Shown: in pieces, positions 17,189-26,649 of the stretch | Layout: every line of letters begins with the position of its first letter | How positions within the stretch are numbered: position 1 is the stretch's first letter | NCBI RefSeq assembly: GCF_043757465.1 | Contig: NZ_JAYVPL010000070.1 | Coordinates: forward strand, 1-64,000 | DNA from: Armatimonas sp043757465 | Lineage (GTDB): Bacteria; Armatimonadota; Armatimonadia; Armatimonadales; Armatimonadaceae | Reading direction: 5' to 3' | Length of the DNA: 64,000 bases | Program-made: the position numbers and the translations under genes | Notes under the pieces: model-generated | Told to the model about the DNA's origin: nothing | Database searches by the model: none | What the model saw: the letters and a program-made list of their open reading frames with translations, nothing else

Positions 17189-17897
17189 CCGGGGACGAAC
17201 CACCCCCAGAGACTTCGCTGATCAGGCCGTCTTCGATCCGCAGGATCCGGTCGGCGGCGGCGGCTAAGCGATCGTCGTGCGTTACCATGAGAAACGCGAC
17301 ACCCGTCTCTCGGGCGATCTCGCGCATGAGCTTGAACACGTCCTGGCCGGAGCGTGAGTCAAGGTTCCCCGTGGGCTCATCGGCGAGCACCAGCTTGGGC
17401 TTGTTGCAGAGCGCCCGCACAATCGCGTTGCGCTGCTGCTGCCCGCCCGACATCTGGTTTGCCCGCTTGTGCATCTGGCTCTCCAGCCCGACGCGCAGAA
17501 GGAGGTGCTTGGCGTAGGCGATATCCGCTTTCTCAGGCGCACCCTTCTGGATCGCGACCGGCATGAGGGTGTTCTCAAGGCAGCTAAACTCATCGAGTAA
17601 GTGATGGAATTGAAAGACAAACCCGATCTTCGTGCCGCGCAGGTTCGCCAGGCCATCCGACGAGAGCGTGGCGATATCAATGCCATCAATCAGCACCTGA
17701 CCGCTTGTGGGCGTGTCCAGTGCCCCCAAAATATTGAGCAGTGTGGACTTGCCCGAGCCCGACTGCCCGATAATGGCCACAAACTCCCCCGCGAACGCCT
17801 GCATGTCTACTCCGTGCAGCACCTCAACTTCTTTGTTGGTGCCCGGGTTGTAAGCTTTGTACAGTCGGATCGCTTGAACAATCGGTTGCTCAGCCAC
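17184..17897 (-). CDS. ABC transporter ATPase, LolD/MacB type
   Basis: The 237-residue ATPase has Walker A 'IGQSGSGKSTLLNILGALD', Q-loop 'GFVFQFHHLLDEFSCLENTL', signature 'MSGGQQQR' and Walker B 'LVLADEPTGNLDSRSG'. The 'LLDEFSCLEN' segment is typical of lipoprotein-releasing LolD and MacB-type mechanotransmitters. Its start overlaps the permease gene by 8 nt. Together with the permease and the HlyD-like adaptor it makes a MacAB-like tripartite system. Confidence 0.92.
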   Translation of the reverse strand: MAEQPIVQAIRLYKAYNPGTNKEVEVLHGVDMQAFAGEFVAIIGQSGSGKSTLLNILGALDTPTSGQVLIDGIDIATLSSDGLANLRGTKIGFVFQFHHLLDEFSCLENTLMPVAIQKGAPEKADIAYAKHLLLRVGLESQMHKRANQMSGGQQQRNAIVRALCNKPKLVLADEPTGNLDSRSGQDVFKLMREIARETGVAFLMVTHDDRLAAAADRILRIEDGLISEVSGGGSSPV

Positions 17898-19128
17898 GGA
17901 TCACCTCGACCGGGTTGAGCTTGGAGGCACGACTTGCAGGAAGAATCGCGGCGATCAGGGTGGCGATAATCGCAGCAGCGGCAGCTCCCCCAAAGATGGT
18001 GGGGTCGTAGATTATCGTGAAAAGCTTGTCCACTTTGCCAAAACGCGCGGCCTGTGGGATGTTTTCCAAGGCACGAAGAATTAAGTAGCCCCAGAGACAG
18101 CCGACGAGTGCTCCCGCCACTGCGACACCTATCCCCTCCAAGGTGAAGACAATAAGAATCTGCTTATCCCGCGCGCCCATGCTCTTTAAGATTCCGATTT
18201 GCTTTTGCTTCTGAATCACGGAGACAATCAGCACCGAGGCAATCGCAAAAGCACTGGCAAGTAACACAAAGCCACAGATCATATTGCGTGTCTGGTTCTG
18301 CGAGCGGATGGCATTAACAATAAATGCCGAGTCCTTCATCCAGGACTCAACTTTATAGGGCAGACTGGCCGCGATCTGATCCGCCACGGCATCCGCGAGA
18401 AAGGCATCGTCGAGCTTGAGCAGCATTGAGCTAACATTCTGCCCGGTGTGAAAGAGGCTCTGGGCATCGCGCAGTAGCATAAATGCCTGCCCGAGGTCGG
18501 TGGCATTGTTGCCGGTGTAGATCAGGCCCGCAATCGTGAAGCTCTCGGTGACACCCTGTGCGGACTGGAGCCGCACGCGATCCCCCAGCCGCACCCCGGC
18601 ATCCTCTGCCAGTCGCACCCCGATCACCAGCTCGCCAGGGCGCAGATCCAGCCAGCGCCCGGCAATCAGGTCTTTCTGGAGCAGGCTGATCCGCTCTAGT
18701 TTAGCAGGCTCCGCGCCGGAGATGCTCACAGCAAAGCGCTTCTCGCCTCGGATCAGAAAGGCACTGCCACGCACTGCCGGTGCCACGGTCGTGACATGAG
18801 AAAACTGTGCCAGCTCCGTTTCCAGACGCTGCCACTGCTCCAGCTCGGTCCGCTGCTGCACCGCTTTTTGCTGGTTCGTCGCCAGCAGCTCCCCTTCTTT
18901 TTGCGCCACTACCTCCGAGAGCATCTTAGGCAGCGGATCAGGTGCCTTGACGGTCACGTGTGCCAGCGAGCCTACCAGATCTCCGATAAAGCGCCGCTGA
19001 ACCCCCGTGATCAGTGTCTGGATAAAGATAATCACCGCCACCGCAATCGCCACTGCAAAGACCGTCAGCACCGTCTGCCCCCCGCCAGAAACTAAGTGCC
19101 GCCACGCCAACTTGCTCTCAAATCTCAT
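17890..19128 (-). CDS. ABC permease, LolC/E-FtsX family
   Basis: The 412-residue protein has one N-terminal transmembrane helix ('VFAVAIAVAVIIFIQTLITG'), a large periplasmic MacB-PCD domain (about 45-270) and three C-terminal helices. The first carries the FtsX motif region 'IVSVIQKQKQIGILKSMGAR', and the protein ends 'PASRASKLNPVEVIRG', the LolC/MacB signature. It is a type VII exporter that would move substrate on the periplasmic side. It lies 9 bp downstream of the adaptor gene. Confidence 0.9.
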   Translation of the reverse strand: MRFESKLAWRHLVSGGGQTVLTVFAVAIAVAVIIFIQTLITGVQRRFIGDLVGSLAHVTVKAPDPLPKMLSEVVAQKEGELLATNQQKAVQQRTELEQWQRLETELAQFSHVTTVAPAVRGSAFLIRGEKRFAVSISGAEPAKLERISLLQKDLIAGRWLDLRPGELVIGVRLAEDAGVRLGDRVRLQSAQGVTESFTIAGLIYTGNNATDLGQAFMLLRDAQSLFHTGQNVSSMLLKLDDAFLADAVADQIAASLPYKVESWMKDSAFIVNAIRSQNQTRNMICGFVLLASAFAIASVLIVSVIQKQKQIGILKSMGARDKQILIVFTLEGIGVAVAGALVGCLWGYLILRALENIPQAARFGKVDKLFTIIYDPTIFGGAAAAAIIATLIAAILPASRASKLNPVEVIRG

Positions 19129-19137
19129 GGTAAGCGC

Positions 19138-20724
19138 CTACTTCCCGGGGCCGGGTGAGGGCTTGACGATGACCGGTTCGAGCTTGTCGCCTGGCTTGTG
19201 CCCCACAGGATTGAGGAGTACCTGCGTGGTCGCCTCCAGGCCCGCGAGCACGGGAATCCCATCGGGGCCGGGTGGCCCCGCTGTAATCACTTTCTTTTTG
19301 ACCTCGTCGCCCTCCACGATCAATACCGTCGAGATGCCGCCAATGGTGGTGACACTCGTGAGCGGAATCACCAGACGCGACATCGGTTCGCCGAGCTTAA
19401 TATTAACGGAGAGAGTCTGGCCGGGCCGCAGCCAAGCGGGTGGGTTTACGGGTGTCAGGCGCACCTCCACCGTGCCACGCTCGGTGTCTACCTGCGCTCC
19501 GAGCTCACGGACTTTGGCGCGGAAGGTCTGGCCGGGGTAGGCATCACTGGTGACAACGGCTTCCTGGCCCGTCTGGAGCTTGCCCAGGTTCACCTCATCC
19601 AGATCAATGCGGATCTCCGGCACGGAGGTTCGCACCAGCCGCACCAGCGCCGCGTTGGGGCCGGTGACACCGCCCGCCTCGGTGACGATCTGGGTGACCG
19701 TGCCCTCGAACGGAGCCGTGACAATCACATCGGCAAGCCGCTGCTTTGCGACTTCCTGCGCACGCTCCGCCTCGGCAAGCCGGGCCTGGGCGACCTCTCG
19801 GGCACGGGTAGCTTCACGCACCCGGTTTTGGGTCACGGTGATGTCTTCCGCGCGCGGGCTTGCTAGCAGCGAGGTGAGCTGTGCTTTGCCGGAGGCTCTT
19901 GCCCCGGTCACAGTGGCTTCGCTGGCACGGATCTCGGACTCCGCCGCTTTCGTATCGGCCTCGGCCTGTTCGAGTTGCTCGGGGCGTGTGCCCGCTTTAA
20001 GCTGCCGTAGCCGTGCCTGGGCGTTCTCCAGCGTGCGCTTCGCCACCCAGAACCCAGTCTCCGCCTGGTCGGCAGCGGCCTGGGACACGGCTCCCTCTTT
20101 GGCGAGCTGGGCCTGACGATTTCTATCCCGATCGGCCTGTGCGAGGCTGGCCTCCGCCTGACGTACCTGCGCTTCAGTGGCGTCTATTTCTTCGTCGCGT
20201 GGGCCTTTTCGGAGCTCCGCCAGCCGCCGCTGGGCGAAAATAAGCTTCTGTCTGGCCACTGCAAGCCGCGCCTCAGCCACCGCGACTGCCTGGTTGGTAT
20301 CGGCCTTGAGGCGCGTTATATCAGAGGGAAGAGGGTTTCGAGAGGCCACAGCAACCTGCGACTGCGCCGTACGAATGGCGTCCTGTGCCTGTCCGAGTGC
20401 GGCACGTGCCGTCAGAACCGCATCCTGGGTCTGGGAGAGCTGTGAGCGCAAGACTTCGTCATCGAGTCGGGCAAGGATCTGGCCGGAGCGAACTTTATCG
20501 CCCTCGCGCACGGCAACACTCGCCACTCGCCCACTCACCCGCGCGCCCACACTGGTCTCAAGCTCACCCCGCAAGCGCCCCGAGGCCGCAATGCTCTCGG
20601 TTACGATCTTGGCTTGGGGAAGAACAACGTCAACTTTGGGAGGGAGAGCGCGCCAGTAGGAGACACCGCCTCCCGCAGCGGCGAGCACCACGAGCCCAGC
20701 AAGCACCTGTGGAATTTTTGGCAT
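19138..20724 (-). CDS. HlyD/MacA-type periplasmic adaptor with long coiled coil
   Basis: The 528-residue protein has an N-terminal membrane anchor ('VLAGLVVLAAAGGGVSYW'), a split lipoyl domain ('SVGARVSGRVASVAVREGDKV' opening; 'VIVTAPFEGTVTQIVTEAGG' closing), and about 240 residues of Ala/Glu/Arg/Gln-rich coiled coil between them, longer than in MacA. Beta-barrel and membrane-proximal domains follow. It would bridge the inner-membrane exporter to an outer-membrane channel or act within a TolC-free system. TACAAT ends 9 nt before the ATG. Confidence 0.88.
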   Translation of the reverse strand: MPKIPQVLAGLVVLAAAGGGVSYWRALPPKVDVVLPQAKIVTESIAASGRLRGELETSVGARVSGRVASVAVREGDKVRSGQILARLDDEVLRSQLSQTQDAVLTARAALGQAQDAIRTAQSQVAVASRNPLPSDITRLKADTNQAVAVAEARLAVARQKLIFAQRRLAELRKGPRDEEIDATEAQVRQAEASLAQADRDRNRQAQLAKEGAVSQAAADQAETGFWVAKRTLENAQARLRQLKAGTRPEQLEQAEADTKAAESEIRASEATVTGARASGKAQLTSLLASPRAEDITVTQNRVREATRAREVAQARLAEAERAQEVAKQRLADVIVTAPFEGTVTQIVTEAGGVTGPNAALVRLVRTSVPEIRIDLDEVNLGKLQTGQEAVVTSDAYPGQTFRAKVRELGAQVDTERGTVEVRLTPVNPPAWLRPGQTLSVNIKLGEPMSRLVIPLTSVTTIGGISTVLIVEGDEVKKKVITAGPPGPDGIPVLAGLEATTQVLLNPVGHKPGDKLEPVIVKPSPGPGK

Positions 20725-20747
20725 AGCACGGGCATTGTACCCGGAGG

Positions 20748-22049
20748 CTACGCTGCTTTTTGAAGACTTTGGGGCTGCTGTTCCAGGGCTTTGTCCACGG
20801 AGCGCTGCGCCTCGCGGAAGAGTTCATCCGCCGTTCGGCCCTGCTCCGGGTGCCAGGCAGTTCCCGCCACGACACGCAGAGGCAAGCGTACGTGAGCGCT
20901 CGCACTCTCCAAAACGCGGATCAAGCGCTGGGCTGCCAGCTCTACCTGGGGGCCCGTCCCAGCTAGAATTGCCAGCAGACTATCGCCCCCGCCCCGCCCC
21001 GCCATGTCCAGGCGACGGATCGAGCAGCGCAGTTGGCTCCCACACTGCTCCAAAGCTTCGTCCCGTGCCCGCCCACTGGAGGGGATTCCCAGGATATGAA
21101 ACTGTATCAGAGAGATGGGCATCCCTGCCCGCACGGCCCGTGAGATCCCCTCGTCAAGGCGTGCCCGGAAGTGATCCAGCGTATAGAGGCCTGTGAGTGT
21201 GTCTACCACGGAGGCTTCGGGGCGACGGTGCCGGTCGTAGGCCTCGGCCTCCCCCATCATCTTGCCCAGGCGCTCCACAGACTTGCGCAGCATCACTGAA
21301 ATGTAGTTACAGGAGACCCCCAGCTTTGTGGCAATCTCCGTCTGGTTGAGGTTACGGAAGTAGAACTCGTAGATTACCTGCTGCTCAAAAGGGCGAAGAC
21401 GCTGCATGCTCTCATGAAGCACCACACGGTTCTCTACCAGTGCGGACAGGGATGCTTTATCGCCAAGATTGAAGCGCTCCAGCAGGTCTTCCGCACTCTC
21501 ATCGCCGCTGCTCACATCATAGGAGATAACCCGGGAAGTACTCCGCGAGGCAAGAATCTCCTCAACTGTTTCCACAGGGATCGCGAGTGCGGCGGCAATT
21601 TCCCCTGAGGTTGGCTCATGTTCCAGTTGGGCTGTCAGCCCCTCGATGGCCCGCTCCATCTTTCCAGCCATCTCCTGAAGCCAGGCGGGCTCGCGGATCA
21701 TTCGGCTTCGATCCCGGAGAAAGTGACGGATTGCGCCACTAATAAAATGGGTCGCGTAGGTGGAAAAACGCACGCCCTTGCTAGGGTCGTAGTACTCAAG
21801 CGCAGAGAGAAGCCCGACATAGCCTTCTTGAGCCAGATCTTCCAGGGGCTCACCGGTTCCCAAGAACTTACGTGCGACGGACTCTACCAGGGAGCTGTGT
21901 GCACAAGCAATATTCTCCTTGAGAAGAGGCAGTGGTAAGTCGCTAGAGGAGCGCCCATCCCCCGCCCCACGACGGCGTACATACTCTTGCAGCCAGCGCT
22001 GCACCGTCGGTTCGGGGACGATTCCGATATTATCAGAGAAAAAAGCCAT
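20748..22049 (-). CDS. Sigma-70 family factor fused to degenerate GGDEF domain
   Basis: The 433-residue protein joins two modules. Residues about 35-255 are a group 3 sigma factor (SigB/F/WhiG type): region 2 'EPLEDLAQEGYVGLLSALEY' and 'GVRFSTYATHFISGAIRHFL', region 3 'LEHEPTSGEIAAAL', region 4 'LNQTEIATKLGVSCNYISVM'. Residues about 275-425 resemble a GGDEF domain: 'DTLTGLYTLDHFRARLDEGI' and 'GRGGGDSLLAILAGTG'. The catalytic GGDEF is GGDSL, and the usual LDIDxFKxIND segment is lost, so cyclase activity is unlikely; nucleotide sensing is an inference. I chose ATG 22049, since the sequence before it reads as untranslated. It diverges from pilT. Confidence 0.85.
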   Translation of the reverse strand: MAFFSDNIGIVPEPTVQRWLQEYVRRRGAGDGRSSSDLPLPLLKENIACAHSSLVESVARKFLGTGEPLEDLAQEGYVGLLSALEYYDPSKGVRFSTYATHFISGAIRHFLRDRSRMIREPAWLQEMAGKMERAIEGLTAQLEHEPTSGEIAAALAIPVETVEEILASRSTSRVISYDVSSGDESAEDLLERFNLGDKASLSALVENRVVLHESMQRLRPFEQQVIYEFYFRNLNQTEIATKLGVSCNYISVMLRKSVERLGKMMGEAEAYDRHRRPEASVVDTLTGLYTLDHFRARLDEGISRAVRAGMPISLIQFHILGIPSSGRARDEALEQCGSQLRCSIRRLDMAGRGGGDSLLAILAGTGPQVELAAQRLIRVLESASAHVRLPLRVVAGTAWHPEQGRTADELFREAQRSVDKALEQQPQSLQKAA

Positions 22050-22144
22050 AGTTTGCCCACTTAATATTTGGCACTCACACAAGTTTTTTCTACTTTTTTT
22101 TCGTCCCCACTCCGCCCTGAAGAGTTTAAGAGGATCGTCCGAAA

Positions 22145-23440
22145 ATGGAGAGCATGAACTCACTCCTGCCTGACGATGATCTTGCACCCCTGTCTCAAGG
22201 AGGAGGGAGCCGGACTGCGGCACCCTCTGCTCCACCCGCACTGGATAGCACACAGATGCTTCGTGGACTTCTTGAGGATGGTGCCCTGCTCATGCCACCA
22301 GGCATGTCCAACCAGAGCCCTCTGGGAAATGATAGCTTCGAAGAAGTACGCTCCGCCCCCAGTGTGACACCGCTTGGAGATACCCATCTTGATGACATCC
22401 TGCGCTATAGCCAGCAGATGAAGGCATCGGATATCCACTTAACGGTCAACCTTCCCCCGATGGTTCGTGTGGATGGCAAGCTCATTCCTACCCCCTGGGA
22501 AGTGGTCACCCCACGCGAAGCACAGCGGCTGGTCTACGATATTTTGCTCTCGGATCAGATCGAGCGCTACGAGCGTACGAAAGAGCTGGACTTCTCCTAT
22601 GGAGTGCATGGCGTGGGGCGCTTCCGCTTCAATGTGTACCGTCAGCGCGGCTCGGTGGGCTGCGCGATGCGTGCCATTCCCGCCAAGATTCCCTCGCTCG
22701 ACTCCCTGCGCATGCCTCCTATTCTTAAGGAGCTGACCAAAAAACACTCGGGGGTGATTCTGGTGACGGGGCCAACGGGCTCGGGCAAGTCCACCACAAT
22801 TGCATCCATGATTGATGTGATCAACGCCGAGCGTCCGGTACACATCCTGACCATGGAAGACCCTATTGAGTACATCCACAGTCATAAAGTAGCGATGGTT
22901 AATCAGCGCGAGATAGGCCACGACTCGCAAACCTTTGCCAATGCGATTCGCGCCGCCCTCCGCGAAGACCCTGATGTGATTCTAGTCGGTGAGCTTCGCG
23001 ACAAAAAGACGATTGCGGCAGCACTCACCCTGGCGGAGACAGGTCACCTTGTCTTCGGAACACTCCACACGAGAAGCGCCCCGGCTACCGTGGACCGTAT
23101 TATTGATGTCTTCCCCTCCGATCAACAAGATCAGATCCGTGTTCAGTTCGCGGGTTCTCTGCAGGCAGTCGTCGCCCAGCAGCTTCTCCCCATGGTGGGA
23201 GGGGGGCGTGTGGCGGCCATTGAGATCATGGTGGCCACCTCCGCCGTCCGCAATCTGATTCGTGAAGGTAAGAGCCACCAGCTACTGAGCTCCATTGAGA
23301 CCGGTGGCCAGATTGGTATGCAACAAATGGACAAAGTGCTGGCCGAGTTACACCGCTCTGGAATGGTCACGATGGAGGAAGCACTCTCTCGCTCGAACGA
23401 CCGTGATAGCTTCTTACGTCACCTAAAGGGAGGAAGCTAA
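22145..23440 (+). CDS. pilT: Type IV pilus retraction ATPase
   Basis: After an 80-residue low-complexity, Pro/Ser-rich N-terminus absent from most PilT proteins, the standard 350-residue PilT core follows. It contains 'ASDIHLTVNLPPMVRVDGKL', Walker A 'GPTGSGKSTTIASMID', Asp box, 'ALREDPDVILVGELRD' (Walker B) and 'TGHLVFGTLHTRSA' (His box). It drives pilus disassembly and twitching. A second ATG at 22154 is possible. pilC follows after 6 nt. Confidence 0.93.
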   Translation: MESMNSLLPDDDLAPLSQGGGSRTAAPSAPPALDSTQMLRGLLEDGALLMPPGMSNQSPLGNDSFEEVRSAPSVTPLGDTHLDDILRYSQQMKASDIHLTVNLPPMVRVDGKLIPTPWEVVTPREAQRLVYDILLSDQIERYERTKELDFSYGVHGVGRFRFNVYRQRGSVGCAMRAIPAKIPSLDSLRMPPILKELTKKHSGVILVTGPTGSGKSTTIASMIDVINAERPVHILTMEDPIEYIHSHKVAMVNQREIGHDSQTFANAIRAALREDPDVILVGELRDKKTIAAALTLAETGHLVFGTLHTRSAPATVDRIIDVFPSDQQDQIRVQFAGSLQAVVAQQLLPMVGGGRVAAIEIMVATSAVRNLIREGKSHQLLSSIETGGQIGMQQMDKVLAELHRSGMVTMEEALSRSNDRDSFLRHLKGGS

Positions 23441-23446
23441 ACTTCC

Positions 23447-24661
23447 ATGCCAACCTTTGTTTACGATGTCATTGACTCCTCCGGCAACACGGTAAAAGGC
23501 CGAATGGAGGCCGAATCCGAGGGAGCGGTTCTCAGCCGCCTCCACGAGCAGCGCCTCCATATCCTGGGCATTAGCGAGCAAAAAACCAGTAGCCTGTTCT
23601 CTGGCGGCTCCCAAAAGGCCATGGGGGCTCCCAAGCTCCAGTCGCTGGTGGTCTTCTCTAGGCAGTTCGCCACGATGATAGATGCTGGTCTTGCCGTTCT
23701 GAAGTGCCTCGATATTCTGGAGCAGCAGACCAAGGACCCGCCCCTGAAGCAGGCCCTGACGGCGATTAAGCGCGACGTTCAGACCGGCATCTCTCTAGGG
23801 GATTCGCTCACAAAATACCCCAACTGTTTTTCTAAGCTCTACATCAACATGATCCGTGCGGCGGAACTAGGAGGTATCCTCGATACGATCCTGGACCGTC
23901 TGGCTCAGTTTTTGGAGAAAGAGCAAGAGATCCGCCAGAAGGTCAAGTCGGCGCTTACCTACCCCGTTATCGTCCTGGTCTTTGCCATGATTATCCTCGC
24001 GGCAATGTTTATGTTTATTCTTCCGACTTTCAAGCAGATGTTTAGCGATATGGGGGCTAAAATGCCACCCATGACCGAAGCACTGTTTAACATGTCGGAT
24101 TTCATGGTGCACAACTGGTATGTGTTTGTTTTTGGCCCTCTATTCACCGCGATAGGTGTCAAACAATATGGCAAGAGTGATGCTGGTCGCTACAAGCTTG
24201 ATTTTCTTAAGCTCAAGGTTCCGATCATGGGGGAGATCGTGCTCAAGCTCTCCGTGGCGCGCTTTTGTCGTACTTTCGGAACTCTGCTGAACTCGGGCGT
24301 GCCCATGATGCGTGCTATTGAGATCGTCTCCGAGACGGCGGGCAACGAAGTGCTGACCCGTGCCATCATGGAGACAAAGGCAGCGCTACGCGAAGGCAGT
24401 CGCCTCTCCCCACCACTGGTCAAGTCTGGGCTCTTCCCGCCGATGGTCACTCACATGATTGATATTGGTGAGGAAACGGGTCGTATGTCGGAGATGCTCG
24501 TAAAAGTTGCCGAGTTCTATGAGCAAGAGGTGGATGCGACTGTCAAGGCCCTTACCAGTCTTATTGAGCCGATCCTGATCATCTTTCTAGGAGTGATTGT
24601 CGGCTTTATTGTGATCTCGATCATGGGACCGATGTTCTCGATCATCAATCAGATTCGCTAG
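23447..24661 (+). CDS. pilC: Type IV pilus inner-membrane platform protein PilC/GspF
   Basis: The 404-residue protein has the N-terminal linker 'FVYDVIDSSGNTVKGRMEAE' and two repeated T2SSF domains: 'FSRQFATMIDAGLAVLKCLD' in the first; 'RFCRTFGTLLNSGVPMMRAI' in the second. Three membrane segments end in 'IFLGVIVGFIVISIMGPMF'. It is the polytopic platform on which PilB/PilT act. Cotranscribed with pilT; pilB and pilin genes are not adjacent. Confidence 0.93.
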   Translation: MPTFVYDVIDSSGNTVKGRMEAESEGAVLSRLHEQRLHILGISEQKTSSLFSGGSQKAMGAPKLQSLVVFSRQFATMIDAGLAVLKCLDILEQQTKDPPLKQALTAIKRDVQTGISLGDSLTKYPNCFSKLYINMIRAAELGGILDTILDRLAQFLEKEQEIRQKVKSALTYPVIVLVFAMIILAAMFMFILPTFKQMFSDMGAKMPPMTEALFNMSDFMVHNWYVFVFGPLFTAIGVKQYGKSDAGRYKLDFLKLKVPIMGEIVLKLSVARFCRTFGTLLNSGVPMMRAIEIVSETAGNEVLTRAIMETKAALREGSRLSPPLVKSGLFPPMVTHMIDIGEETGRMSEMLVKVAEFYEQEVDATVKALTSLIEPILIIFLGVIVGFIVISIMGPMFSIINQIR

Positions 24662-24702
24662 AAATCTTAACCTGTCAGTTTCTCCACTTCCTCCCTCATG
24701 CG

Positions 24703-24732
24703 TTGACTGTATGGGGGAGATTGCTGTATACT
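24703..24732 (+). promoter_or_regulatory. Sigma-70-type promoter upstream of the histidine kinase
   Basis: TTGACT (24703-24708) and TATACT (24727-24732) are separated by 18 bp. The predicted transcript has a leader of about 80 nt. Confidence 0.6.
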
Positions 24733-24740
24733 GAGTTTCC

Positions 24741-24762
24741 GGCGCGGCAGCTCTGCCGCGCC
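24741..24762 (+). other. GC-rich hairpin in the kinase leader
   Basis: A perfect 10-bp inverted repeat, GGCGCGGCAG-CT-CTGCCGCGCC, starts about 8 nt after the -10 box. There is no U-tract, so it is not a terminator. It would sit at the 5' end of the transcript, where hairpins often stabilise mRNA. Confidence 0.5.
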
Positions 24763-24819
24763 GTAGCATTTCCTAGTTATTTGGTAGATTCTTGTTAACA
24801 AGAAAGGACCCTCCCCTCG

Positions 24820-26589
24820 ATGAACTTGGACGACAGCGTCGAGTCCCTTAAGGCACGTATTTCCAGTCTGGAGTCGGAGCTCAATCAGAAAACTCAAGCG
24901 GTCACTCAGCTTGAGAAATCGATCAGAGACCTCAACCAGAAGGTTCAGACCGCCAGTGAAAATGCCCAGCCTACTGCCGAGCTCTCCGAGCTGGAGGAGA
25001 CCCTCAAGCGCCTGATGACCCGAATCGCAATGATCGTGCAGGGCGGTAAGTGCCTCTTCATGATCCACGATCCGGAGACTCACGAGCTCTATGCCGGTCA
25101 GCCCGCGCTGGGTTTTGAGGAGGGGCAACTAGAGGACTTTCGTATCGGTGAGAGCGAGGGTGCCTCCGGTGTGTGCTACGCCTCCAGCAAGTCCGTCATT
25201 CTCTACGATACCGAGACCGATACACGTGAGGACAGCAAAGCCTTCGCCCGTTTTGGGGTTCGCAACGGAATTTCGGTTCCTCTCATCGTGGAGAAACGCG
25301 ACGAGGAGACGAACGCCGTTGTAGACCGCAAGACCATTGGGGTGATCTGGGTCTTCAACAAAAAGTTCGGCGGGATCTTCATTGACGAGGATGTGCAGCT
25401 TCTGGATCGCATGTCGCGCAACGCCGCTGCCGTGATCAATACCGCCTCAATTTTCCGCCGCCTCTCGAATGAAAAAGAGCAGCTCCACGAGATGACCGAT
25501 GCTCTGACGGCAGGGTTGGTCATGATTGGGCGCAACGGGCGCGTGCTTCAGATGAACTCGTCGGCGCGCAAAATCTTCGGGCTGGAGGCGGGGGAGGTGC
25601 TCGGCGTACGTACCTACGACCAGCTTGTCAAAGATGATACCGTCCGCGAGGTGCTTGGTAAAGCGGTCTCCGAGGAGCTGGACACCAATGTCCAGGAGGA
25701 AGTCACCATCACGGGTGCCGACGAGATAACCCGCACCTTCCAGATCCAGTCCACGGTCGTGCGCAACGAGAACGGCGACATGGTCGGCACTGCTGCCATC
25801 TTCAGTGACATCACGGAGCTGAAGAATATTGACAAGCTCAAGACCGCCTTCGTCTCCACTGTCTCTCACGAGCTGCGCACCCCGATGACCTCGATCAAGG
25901 GCTTTATTTCCACACTCCTCATGGACGAAGACGGCACGATGTTCCAGCACGCGGACCGCCTTGAGTTCTACGGCATTGTGGACAAAGAATGCGACCGTCT
26001 GAAGCGCTTAATTGACGACTTACTCAATGTGAGCCGCATCGAGGCCGGTGCCTCCATGATGCCCAACTTTGAGGAAGTACCGCTCCACGAGCTCGTCAAG
26101 AAGGCCATCATGATTGACAATGGCTCCACCTACAAAAAAGAAAACCATACTCTGGGCTTCAGTATTGACAGTGATGTCCCAGAGATCATCGAAGCCGACG
26201 GCGACAAGTTTGAGCAGATCCTTCATAACCTCGTGGGTAACTCGCTGAAATACTCCCCCGATGGGGGGGCGGTGCACCTGCACGTGAGCAAGAAGGACGA
26301 AGACACCCTTCAGTTCGCGATCTCGGATCATGGCCTGGGCATGACCCCAGAGTTCTTGCAGAAGTTTGGCCAGAAGTTCGCCCGCGCCGACAACCGTGAT
26401 ACGCGCTCTATCAACGGTACGGGAATCGGAGCGTTTCTAGTGAAGTCCTTTGTGGACATCCATAATGGCGAGATGTGGGCGCACTCCGATGGCCTCGGCA
26501 AGGGCACCACAGCCTACTTCACCCTCCCGATCAAGCAGCCCGAGTTCGACGAGAACGCTGCCTCACTCTCCAGCCGGGTCGCGGGGTAG
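24820..26589 (+). CDS. Sensor histidine kinase (coiled coil-GAF-PAS-HisKA-HATPase)
   Basis: The 589-residue cytoplasmic kinase has no membrane segment. It has an N-terminal coiled coil (1-60), a GAF domain (about 65-215), a PAS domain (about 225-335), HisKA with the phospho-acceptor His350 in 'VSHELRTPMTSIKGF', and HATPase_c with N box 'HNLVGNSLKYSPDGG' and G boxes 'SDHGLGM' and 'NGTGIGAFLVKS'. The signal is unknown. 'FNKKFGGIFIDED' in the GAF domain is typical of that fold. The OmpR-type regulator 110 bp downstream is the likely partner, although a strong terminator separates them. Confidence 0.9.
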   Translation: MNLDDSVESLKARISSLESELNQKTQAVTQLEKSIRDLNQKVQTASENAQPTAELSELEETLKRLMTRIAMIVQGGKCLFMIHDPETHELYAGQPALGFEEGQLEDFRIGESEGASGVCYASSKSVILYDTETDTREDSKAFARFGVRNGISVPLIVEKRDEETNAVVDRKTIGVIWVFNKKFGGIFIDEDVQLLDRMSRNAAAVINTASIFRRLSNEKEQLHEMTDALTAGLVMIGRNGRVLQMNSSARKIFGLEAGEVLGVRTYDQLVKDDTVREVLGKAVSEELDTNVQEEVTITGADEITRTFQIQSTVVRNENGDMVGTAAIFSDITELKNIDKLKTAFVSTVSHELRTPMTSIKGFISTLLMDEDGTMFQHADRLEFYGIVDKECDRLKRLIDDLLNVSRIEAGASMMPNFEEVPLHELVKKAIMIDNGSTYKKENHTLGFSIDSDVPEIIEADGDKFEQILHNLVGNSLKYSPDGGAVHLHVSKKDEDTLQFAISDHGLGMTPEFLQKFGQKFARADNRDTRSINGTGIGAFLVKSFVDIHNGEMWAHSDGLGKGTTAYFTLPIKQPEFDENAASLSSRVAG

Positions 26590-26596
26590 AAACAAA

Positions 26597-26635
26597 GCAC
26601 TCCCCCGGGGGCACTCCCCCGGGGCACTCCCCCGG
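26597..26635 (+). repeat. Three tandem copies of GCACTCCCCCGG
   Basis: Copies lie at 26597-26608, 26611-26622 and 26624-26635. In reverse complement the unit is GGGGGAGTGC, which is also the core of three 18-bp repeats at about 57128-57182. In both places the units sit next to a CCCCCTCTC...GAGAGGGGG palindrome. Confidence 0.75.
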
Positions 26636-26649
26636 CTCGTCCCTCGCCA

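Noticed and set aside
24741..24762. GC-rich hairpin after pilC as a terminator
   Set aside because: There is no T-tract, and it lies downstream of a good promoter for the next gene, so it belongs to that gene's leader.
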